Below, piece by piece: positions 6,695 to 12,059 of a DNA stretch of 12,059 bases (the stretch's first letter is position 1; every line of letters starts with the position of its first letter). The notes under the pieces were generated by a model. It ran no database searches. It was given only the letters and a program-made list of their open reading frames with translations, and was not told the DNA's origin. The translations under genes were made by a program, and so were the position numbers. This DNA comes from CALHVX01 sp038757945 (GTDB lineage: Bacteria > Pseudomonadota > Gammaproteobacteria > Pseudomonadales > Azotimanducaceae), in assembly GCA_038757945.1 (NCBI GenBank), contig JBCDGJ010000154.1, positions 1 through 12,059 of the forward strand. The letters are read 5' to 3'.

Positions 6695-6979
6695 ATGGGC
6701 GAGTTCATACGCTCCGGTGCAATCGTCGATTTCATGCTGGTTTTCGTCGCGGTCGAGGTCATCGTGCTGCTGGCGCTGTACCAGTTTCGCGGCTTCGGTC
6801 TGCCGCCTCTCGCGCTGCTGCTGAACATCGGGGCGGGAACTTCGCTCATGCTGGCGTTGCGATCAACGCTTTATGGCCACGACTGGCCCGTGATTGCCGT
6901 CTGGCTGCTGTCAGCACTCGCATTTCACGTCAGCGATCTCGCGTATCGGTTTCGTGCTGCCGCGCAACCGCGCACCTGA
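6695..6979 (+). CDS. Small integral membrane protein of unknown function
   Basis: 94 aa. Three hydrophobic segments: FMLVFVAVEVIVLLALYQF, LLLNIGAGTSLMLAL and VIAVWLLSALAFHVSDL, with short charged links (GHDW, RFRAA) and a basic C-terminus. No family is recognised with confidence. ATG 6695 is chosen because the first membrane segment starts 12 residues later; GGGAG (6675-6679) is a possible but distant Shine-Dalgarno. It is divergent from the VanX-like gene, with 49 bases between starts, so the two share a short promoter region. It converges on the membrane-protein gene at 7021-7734. Confidence 0.72.
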   Translation: MGEFIRSGAIVDFMLVFVAVEVIVLLALYQFRGFGLPPLALLLNIGAGTSLMLALRSTLYGHDWPVIAVWLLSALAFHVSDLAYRFRAAAQPRT

Positions 6980-7020
6980 ACCGTCGTCCTATCGCTCGGC
7001 CTGCTGCGAACGACGCCCCT

Positions 7021-7734
7021 TCAGCTGGCCGGCTGTGCACGTCCGGCGGTTTCAATGCGGAACTGGTGATAGAGCAGGTAGATGATGCCGAGCGTACAGG
7101 GCATGGCCCAGAGAAGGGGGTTGAGGGCCATAGCCGGGAGCAGATTTACGGCGCCGAAGGCAAGAAAGGCGGTATAGACCGAAATGCCCGCGCCGACGAG
7201 GCCGCGAGTGTGTTGGATGAGCCACTCCGAGCGTCCCGGCGCATCGCTCAGAATGAAGCGCGTGTTGAGTATCCCGGCGGCAACACCCACCGTGGACATG
7301 GCGGCCAGCAGTGGAACGCCAGCCAGCGCACCCTGAATACCGCAGTTGACGGCAGCCACGAACATGGCGGCCTGGCCGAAGAGGTTCAGCGGAGTGCGGT
7401 TGGCTTCGTGATTGCGGCGATTGATGACGCAGAGCCGGCCATAGGTGGCAAGGTTCACCGTGAGAATGGCCAGGTACAGCATCATCCAGCCGAACACTGC
7501 ACGGATCAGTGCCGCATCATCCCAGAACGGATGAGTTTTCAACGGCGCGTAGAGCGTACAGAGGCTGATCCCTACGGCGATGCTGCCGGTAGCGGTCAAC
7601 GCCCAGGCGAACACCCGCCCCCACTGTTTATGCGCGCTTCCCCCTTTGCGCGACAGTATGGGCACCCACAGCGTTAAGAGGCCCACGGTACCGGTCACGA
7701 TGTGTGCATAGATCAGCCAGTGAAATAGCGCCAT
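7021..7734 (-). CDS. Polytopic membrane protein, DUF2306-like
   Basis: 237 aa with about seven hydrophobic segments over its whole length. The N-terminus reads WLIYAHIVTGTVGLLTLWVP followed by SRKGGSAHKQWGRVFAW; the KGG-x-H-x-x-x-GR pattern after the first helix is typical of DUF2306-type membrane proteins. The assignment beyond that is tentative and no function is established. The ATG at 7734 lies just before the first hydrophobic segment; its Shine-Dalgarno is weak. It is divergent from crtI with 189 bases between starts, a region that could control both, but nothing in the protein links it to carotenoid synthesis. Confidence 0.78.
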   Translation of the reverse strand: MALFHWLIYAHIVTGTVGLLTLWVPILSRKGGSAHKQWGRVFAWALTATGSIAVGISLCTLYAPLKTHPFWDDAALIRAVFGWMMLYLAILTVNLATYGRLCVINRRNHEANRTPLNLFGQAAMFVAAVNCGIQGALAGVPLLAAMSTVGVAAGILNTRFILSDAPGRSEWLIQHTRGLVGAGISVYTAFLAFGAVNLLPAMALNPLLWAMPCTLGIIYLLYHQFRIETAGRAQPAS

Positions 7735-7923
7735 GGATTGGACTCGAAAGTGTAAGGTAGAGTAGACACTAGGTTATGCCGAAGCGGCGCGCTGTTAAAG
7801 AGTGCCCGTTGACCTGGCAGCTGTTCTGATCGCTGAAGAACGAAAACAGACAGCAGAAACTGAAAAAACTCCGATAAAACAGACGGTTAATCAGAAAGTT
7901 AAACCAATTGAGGCAGTAGCTGA
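7735..7923. promoter_or_regulatory. Divergent intergenic region between the membrane-protein gene and crtI
   Basis: 189 bases, noticeably AT-richer than its surroundings; 7835-7920 is A-rich on the plus strand. A dyad AGTGT (7749-7753) N12 ACACT (7766-7770) sits 15 bases upstream of the membrane-protein start and 154 bases upstream of crtI. TTGACC (7809-7814) resembles a -35 box but no matching -10 is found 16-18 bases on. A 41-codon frame from GTG 7802 ends at TGA 7925-7927, overlapping the crtI ATG; it is discussed as a finding. Confidence 0.45.
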
Positions 7924-9426
7924 ATGAGTGCTCAGGCACAGGCGATAGTGATCGGAAGTGGATTTGGCGGGCTTGCGGCCGCGGTACGGCTCGGGTCCCG
8001 TGGTTATCGGGTTACCGTCTGCGAGCAGCTCGATGCGCCCGGGGGGCGAGCGTACGTCTACCGGCAGGACGGCTTCACCTTCGACGCCGGCCCGACCATC
8101 GTCACCGCCCCCTTTCTGCTCGAGGAGCTCTGGGAGTTGGCCGGCCGCCGGCTCGCCGACGACGTGGAGCTGAAGGCGCTGGATCCCTACTACCGGATCC
8201 GCTTCCATGACGGCACGCATTTCGACTACCACAATGATCCGCAGGCCATGCGGGCCGAGATTGCGCGTTTCAGCGAAGCCGATCTCGAGGGCTACGACCG
8301 GTTCCTCGAAGCCAGCGCCAAGCTCTACAAGGTGGGCTTCGACGAACTGCTGCACGTGTCCTTCGAGTCGCTGTGGACGATGGTCAAGACGTTGCCGGCG
8401 CTGATCAGCACCCAGTTCTACCGCTCCGTCTACGACATGGTGGGCAGCTATATCAAACACCCGAAGTTGCGCCAGGTCTTCAGCTTCCATCCGTTGCTGA
8501 TCGGCGGCAATCCCATGTCGACCACGGCGATCTACGCGCTGATTGCCCACCTCGAACGCAGTCACGGCGTCCACTACGCCATGGGCGGTACCGGCAATCT
8601 CGTGCAGGGGCTGGTCAACCTGATTGATGGGCAGGGCGGTGAGGTGCGGTGCAGCGCACCGGTAGCCGAGGTTCTGGTGGAGCAGGGTCGTGCTGCTGGC
8701 GTGCGCCTGAAGAGCGGCGAAGAGTTGCGTGCCGATGTGGTCGTATCCAACGCCGATTCGGCGACGACCTATAAGCATCTGGTACCGGCAGAGCATCGCA
8801 AGCGCTGGACCGACCGTAAGCTCGGCCGCTCCCGCTACTCCATGAGCCTGTTCGTCTGGTACTTCGGCACGCGCAAGCAGTATCCGGATCTGCCGCACCA
8901 CATGATTCTGCTGGGTCCGCGGTATGAGGGGCTGCTGAAGGACATCTTCAAACGCAAGATCCTGGCGGAGGATTTCAGCCTGTACCTGCATCGTCCGACG
9001 GCCTCCGATCCCACGATGGCGCCAGAGGGCTGCGAAGCGTTTTACGTGCTGTCACCAGTGCCTAATCTGGACGCCGATATCGACTGGCGCTTGCAGGCGG
9101 AACCGTACCGCAAAGCGATTGAGGAACATCTTGAAGCTACGGTCATGCCCGGGTTGAAGGATTCCCTCGCCACCTCGCGGCTGCTGACGCCGATCGACTT
9201 CCGCGATCGCCTGTCTTCAGTGGCCGGCGCCGGCTTCAGCTTCGAGCCGGTGCTCACGCAGACGGCCTGGTTCCGGCCGCACAACCGCAGCGAGGAGCTG
9301 CCCGGGCTGTATCTGGTCGGTGCCGGAACCCATCCCGGCGCTGGTATGCCCGGGGTAATCTCGTCGGCGAAAGTACTCGACGAAATCGTCCCGGATCCCG
9401 CGCAACCCCAGTTCAGCGCCGGCTGA
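7924..9426 (+). CDS. crtI: Phytoene desaturase (lycopene-forming type), CrtI family
   Basis: A 500-aa FAD-dependent, membrane-associated carotenoid desaturase that introduces double bonds into phytoene, normally up to lycopene. Length matches bacterial CrtI (about 490-510). The dinucleotide-binding motif IVIGSGFGGLAAAVRL is at 8-23, followed by CEQLDAPGGRAY and the substrate-side FDAGPTIVTAPFLLEELW. HYAMGGTGNLVQGLV is the conserved central block. The bacterial-type phytoene dehydrogenase C-terminal signature LYLVGAGTHPGAGMPGV lies at about 467-483. ATG 7924 precedes the FAD motif by the usual distance; GAGG (7909-7912) is a plausible Shine-Dalgarno. Its last 14 bases overlap the 3' end of the convergent crtD. 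Number of desaturation steps and substrate chain length (C30 or C40) cannot be read from sequence, but phytoene is the default. Confidence 0.95.
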   Translation: MSAQAQAIVIGSGFGGLAAAVRLGSRGYRVTVCEQLDAPGGRAYVYRQDGFTFDAGPTIVTAPFLLEELWELAGRRLADDVELKALDPYYRIRFHDGTHFDYHNDPQAMRAEIARFSEADLEGYDRFLEASAKLYKVGFDELLHVSFESLWTMVKTLPALISTQFYRSVYDMVGSYIKHPKLRQVFSFHPLLIGGNPMSTTAIYALIAHLERSHGVHYAMGGTGNLVQGLVNLIDGQGGEVRCSAPVAEVLVEQGRAAGVRLKSGEELRADVVVSNADSATTYKHLVPAEHRKRWTDRKLGRSRYSMSLFVWYFGTRKQYPDLPHHMILLGPRYEGLLKDIFKRKILAEDFSLYLHRPTASDPTMAPEGCEAFYVLSPVPNLDADIDWRLQAEPYRKAIEEHLEATVMPGLKDSLATSRLLTPIDFRDRLSSVAGAGFSFEPVLTQTAWFRPHNRSEELPGLYLVGAGTHPGAGMPGVISSAKVLDEIVPDPAQPQFSAG

Positions 9427-10885
9427 GGTAGGCGAACGTATCGGCGGCCGCGAGCCGGCCGCTCTGGGTCGCCATCGGAATGCCGGCCCCGGGATGAACG
9501 CTGCCTCCGGCGAGAAACAGCCCTGGCAATCGCGTGCGGGCGCCGGGTCTTCGAAAGGAACCGGCAAAACCGTGGGTCGGGCGACCGTAGAGGGCGCCCC
9601 GTGAACCGGGAAACCGCTCTGCAAAGCTGTTTGGTGTTGTGACAATGCGGTCTTCTGTCCGATAGTCGAGGGTCAGCCCGTGCCGGGCAAGGGCTGCATT
9701 GATCCACGCCTCGTAGGTGTCCAGCTCGGCTGCCGACAGCGTTCGCGACGGCGCATTGGCCAGCAGGAACAGCGGCTGCCGGTCTGCGCCAGCCGCGGCG
9801 GCTTGCGGTGCACACAAGTACAGCGTCGGGTACGGCGGCAGCTCGCGCTCCTTCCACAGGGCTTCAAACTCCAGCCGGTAGTCGTCGCTGAAGAGCACCG
9901 TGTGATGGGACAGCTCGATGCCGGATGTGCTGCCGGCGAGGCTCCAGGTGACTGCGGACAGCGAAAAGCCGTCTTCGCTGCGCGGCGGAGTGGCGGTTGC
10001 CACGGCCGGCCCGAGCAGGCCCGCGGCGAGGGCTTCAGAATCGCCGTTGAAGATGACGGCGTCGAAATGTTCCGAGTGGCCCTGCTCGGTCTCGATGCGG
10101 TAACCCCCGGCGGTGTCCGGATCGATCAACCGGATCGGGCAGGCGGTACGAACGGTACCGCCAAGCTGACGCAACAGTTTTTCCAGACCAACGGCCAGCT
10201 GCAGCATGCCGCCGGTGACGTACCAGACGCCGCGCCGCTCGGCTTCGGCAATCAGCATCAGCGTGGCCGGTGCCAGAAACGGGTTTGACCCGCAGTAGGT
10301 GGCGTAGCGCCCGAACAGCTGTGCCAGCCGTGGGTCCTGAAAGCGCTGCGTCAGATCGCGCCAGAGCGACACAAAGGGTCGGGTAGCCAGCAGATCGCCG
10401 ATGTGGCTGAAGCCGACGTTGCGGGTCAGCTTGAGCGGTCCGGGGCGCGGTGCGCGCATGAAGCTTGAATCCAGGGTATCGAAGATGCGCCCGGAATCTT
10501 CGGTGAAACGCCGGTAGGCATCGGCATCCCGCGCGCTGGCAAATGCCTCGACGGCTGCGCAGCTCGCATCGAGGTCCGCGTGCAGATCAAGGCAGCTGCC
10601 ATCATCCCAGTAATGGCGTGCCAGCGTGTCGGCCGGGACGATGGGCACGTAATCTTCGAGTGCCGCGTCGGCGGCGGCAAACAGATCATCGAAGATCCAG
10701 CGCATGGTGAAGACGGTGGGACCGCTGTCGATGGCGTGATCACCGATGCGGAACGCGCGCAGCTTACCCCCGACTTCTGGTGCGCGCTCGAACAGCGTAA
10801 CCGCCAGGCCCCGGCTACGGGCATCGATCGCCGCGCTGAGCCCGCCCATACCAGCGCCGATGACGGCAACGGTGCCGCTGCTCAC
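9413..10885 (-). CDS. crtD: 1-hydroxycarotenoid 3,4-desaturase, CrtD
   Basis: 490 aa, a second CrtI-superfamily FAD desaturase. It introduces the C-3,4 double bond next to a tertiary 1-hydroxyl (or methoxy) end group of acyclic carotenoid ends. The FAD motif VAVIGAGMGGLSAA is at 6-19. CrtD-like features, distinguishing it from CrtI, are DSGPTVFTMRWIFDDLF, ARHYWDDGSCLDLHAD, FGRYATYCGSNPFLAPA, VIFNGD and HHTVLFSDDYRLEF, followed by TLYLCAP. The C-terminal GLFLAGGSVHPGAGIPM matches the superfamily signature. The start is GTG at 10885: it forms a GTGA overlap with the P450 stop (10884-10882) and leaves the FAD motif 5 residues in. A second GTG at 10891 is possible. CrtD requires a prior hydratase (CrtC or CruF), not present in the window. 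Confidence is high for the family, lower for the exact substrate. Confidence 0.9.
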   Translation of the reverse strand: MSSGTVAVIGAGMGGLSAAIDARSRGLAVTLFERAPEVGGKLRAFRIGDHAIDSGPTVFTMRWIFDDLFAAADAALEDYVPIVPADTLARHYWDDGSCLDLHADLDASCAAVEAFASARDADAYRRFTEDSGRIFDTLDSSFMRAPRPGPLKLTRNVGFSHIGDLLATRPFVSLWRDLTQRFQDPRLAQLFGRYATYCGSNPFLAPATLMLIAEAERRGVWYVTGGMLQLAVGLEKLLRQLGGTVRTACPIRLIDPDTAGGYRIETEQGHSEHFDAVIFNGDSEALAAGLLGPAVATATPPRSEDGFSLSAVTWSLAGSTSGIELSHHTVLFSDDYRLEFEALWKERELPPYPTLYLCAPQAAAAGADRQPLFLLANAPSRTLSAAELDTYEAWINAALARHGLTLDYRTEDRIVTTPNSFAERFPGSRGALYGRPTHGFAGSFRRPGARTRLPGLFLAGGSVHPGAGIPMATQSGRLAAADTFAYLSRR

Positions 10886-12059
10886 GAGCACACGCTCACG
10901 CGAGACTCGATCTCGACGGCTGGACGGGTGGTGAGCCGCGCTACCGGCCGGACCCGCTCTGGCGCCAGCGGCAGAAAATCGAAGCGGCGTGCCAGGCGCG
11001 CAAGGATCAACGTGGCTTCTACGGTCGCAAAGCCGGCGCCGACGCACACCCGTGGTCCAAGGCCGAAAGACAAAAAGCTGGAACCGCGGCTCTCGGCGGC
11101 CTTCTCGTTCATGAAACGTTCCGGATCGAAGCGATCGGCGTCACGCCACAGCAGGGCATTACGATGGGTTGCCCAGGGCGAAATCATGACCATCGCCCCT
11201 TTCTTGATGCGCGTGCCGGCGATGCGCACGGTTTCTGCGGCGACACGGGGAATAAAGGTGATCGGCGGGTACAGGCGCAGCACTTCGCGGAACAGGCTGC
11301 GGGTGAAGCGCAGCTGCTTTACCGCAGCGAAGTCGATCGGACCGTTGCCGACCTGCTCAGCGATTTCCCGGCGCAACCTGGCGAGTGCTTCCGGCTGCTG
11401 CGAGAGAATGTAGAAGCACCAGGTCAGCGCGCTCGCCGTGGTTTCGTGGCCGGCCAGAAAGAAGACGCCGAGCTGGTCGATCAGCTCCTCGGTGCTGAAT
11501 CCCTGCCCTGTCGTTTCATCCCGGGCGTCGATGATGGCCTGCACGATGTCGTCGCGGCCGGTACCGGAGCCCTCGAGCCGCGGCGCCAGCAGCGCACGGA
11601 TGTGGCCGCGGATCCGTTCACAGGCATCGAGCACGGCCTGAGGCTGCCTGACGTCCGACCAGGGTTTCCCGAAGATCAGCTGCCACAGGTTGACGCTGGC
11701 GACGGAGCGTTCGAACAGAGCAAAGTCCTTGAACACCGCACGCGCCCGGTCGGAAGCCAGCGGCTCGGAGAACAGCGTGCGGCAGATGACGTCGGCGGTC
11801 AGCTGGCTTGCGAACACGTCGAGGGAGAAGGTGCCATGGTCCGCGGCGAGCTTCTCGAGTTGCTGCTCGGCGTGATCGACGGCCGCGCTCATCTCGACGA
11901 AGGCCTGGTTCAATCGCATCTGTGAGAACGCCGGATCGATGAGTTTGCGCTGCCGGAGCCAGCGCTCGCCGTGGCTGGTAAAGATCGAATCACCGACCAG
12001 CGGCGTTAGCGCACCGACGAACAGATCGTTTTTCGGGAAGATGCTCAGGAGGTCATGAC
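10882..12059 (-). CDS. Cytochrome P450, 5' end beyond the window; candidate carotenoid hydroxylase
   Basis: 391 C-terminal residues are visible; the gene continues past the right edge. Haem monooxygenase motifs are complete: the C-helix GERWLRQRKLIDPAFS (WxxxR), the I-helix oxygen-activating FFLAGHETTASALTW, the K-helix ExxR in SLFREVLRLYPP, the PERF-type DRFDPERF, and the haem-ligand loop FGLGPRVCVGAGFA with its Cys. The open frame runs back to 12057 with no stop, reading HDLLSIFPKNDLF, so translation starts upstream; an ATG at 11919 is internal and not the start. The stop overlaps the crtD GTG by 4 bases, implying one transcript and translational coupling. From this context it probably oxidises a carotenoid, as CYP175A1 (Thermus) and CYP287A1 (Deinococcus) do; the reaction itself is inference. 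A ferredoxin/reductase partner is not in the window. Confidence 0.93.
   Translation of the reverse strand, partial: HDLLSIFPKNDLFVGALTPLVGDSIFTSHGERWLRQRKLIDPAFSQMRLNQAFVEMSAAVDHAEQQLEKLAADHGTFSLDVFASQLTADVICRTLFSEPLASDRARAVFKDFALFERSVASVNLWQLIFGKPWSDVRQPQAVLDACERIRGHIRALLAPRLEGSGTGRDDIVQAIIDARDETTGQGFSTEELIDQLGVFFLAGHETTASALTWCFYILSQQPEALARLRREIAEQVGNGPIDFAAVKQLRFTRSLFREVLRLYPPITFIPRVAAETVRIAGTRIKKGAMVMISPWATHRNALLWRDADRFDPERFMNEKAAESRGSSFLSFGLGPRVCVGAGFATVEATLILARLARRFDFLPLAPERVRPVARLTTRPAVEIESRVSVCS

Noticed and set aside
7809..7837. Sigma-70 promoter for crtI starting at TTGACC
   Set aside because: The -35-like hexamer is good but nothing like TATAAT lies 16-18 bases downstream.
7891..8991. 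366-codon minus-strand open frame opposite crtI
   Set aside because: The plus-strand CrtI has complete FAD and family motifs over the same bases. The antisense product is His/Gln/Val-rich with no known domain.
10580..11413. 277-codon plus-strand open frame across crtD and the P450
   Set aside because: Antisense to both genes, crossing their junction, with low-complexity Arg/Ala/Ser content.

Overview
The window looks like chromosomal DNA of a GC-rich gammaproteobacterium. The 23S/5S rRNA sequences, the SlyD-type FKBP, the TIGR02450-type Trp-rich protein and the rhomboid/CbiM-like pair all resemble gammaproteobacterial relatives. I cannot name a genus from sequence alone. It opens with the end of an rRNA operon (3' part of 23S, then 5S, then a strong intrinsic terminator) and closes inside a carotenoid-biosynthesis cluster.

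Layout. 1-669: 23S 3' end, 5S and terminator. 721-1428: slyD-like PPIase convergent with a small Trp-rich protein gene. 1429-1953: a 525-base stretch with no gene I can support. 1954-2745: a secreted protein built of two tandem copies of an alpha/beta-barrel-like unit. 2746-3072: intergenic DNA with a repeat/dyad block just upstream of an SDR oxidoreductase gene (3073-3849). 3913-4155: a 5'-truncated remnant of a macro-domain gene, on the minus strand. 4230-5865: a rhomboid protease gene and an orphan CbiM-like membrane protein gene, both on the plus strand. 5887-6645: a VanX-type D-Ala-D-Ala dipeptidase lipoprotein gene (minus), facing CbiM and divergent from a small membrane protein gene (6695-6979). 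7021-7734: a polytopic membrane protein gene (minus). 7735-7923: a divergent regulatory region. 7924-end: crtI (plus) converging on a crtD-P450 operon (minus), with the P450 running off the right edge.

How the genes fit together. Most of 700-7700 looks like unlinked housekeeping and conserved hypothetical genes. The coherent system is the right third. CrtI desaturates phytoene to a lycopene-type polyene. CrtD desaturates 1-hydroxylated carotenoid ends. The P450 has all the family's catalytic motifs and is translationally coupled to crtD through a GTGA overlap, so it is most likely a carotenoid-modifying oxygenase. The combination recalls the deinoxanthin route (CrtI, CruF, CrtD, CYP287A1), but here CrtD and the P450 are fused into one transcription unit opposing crtI. 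The synthase, hydratase and any cyclase are not in the window and would be expected beyond the right edge or elsewhere in the genome.
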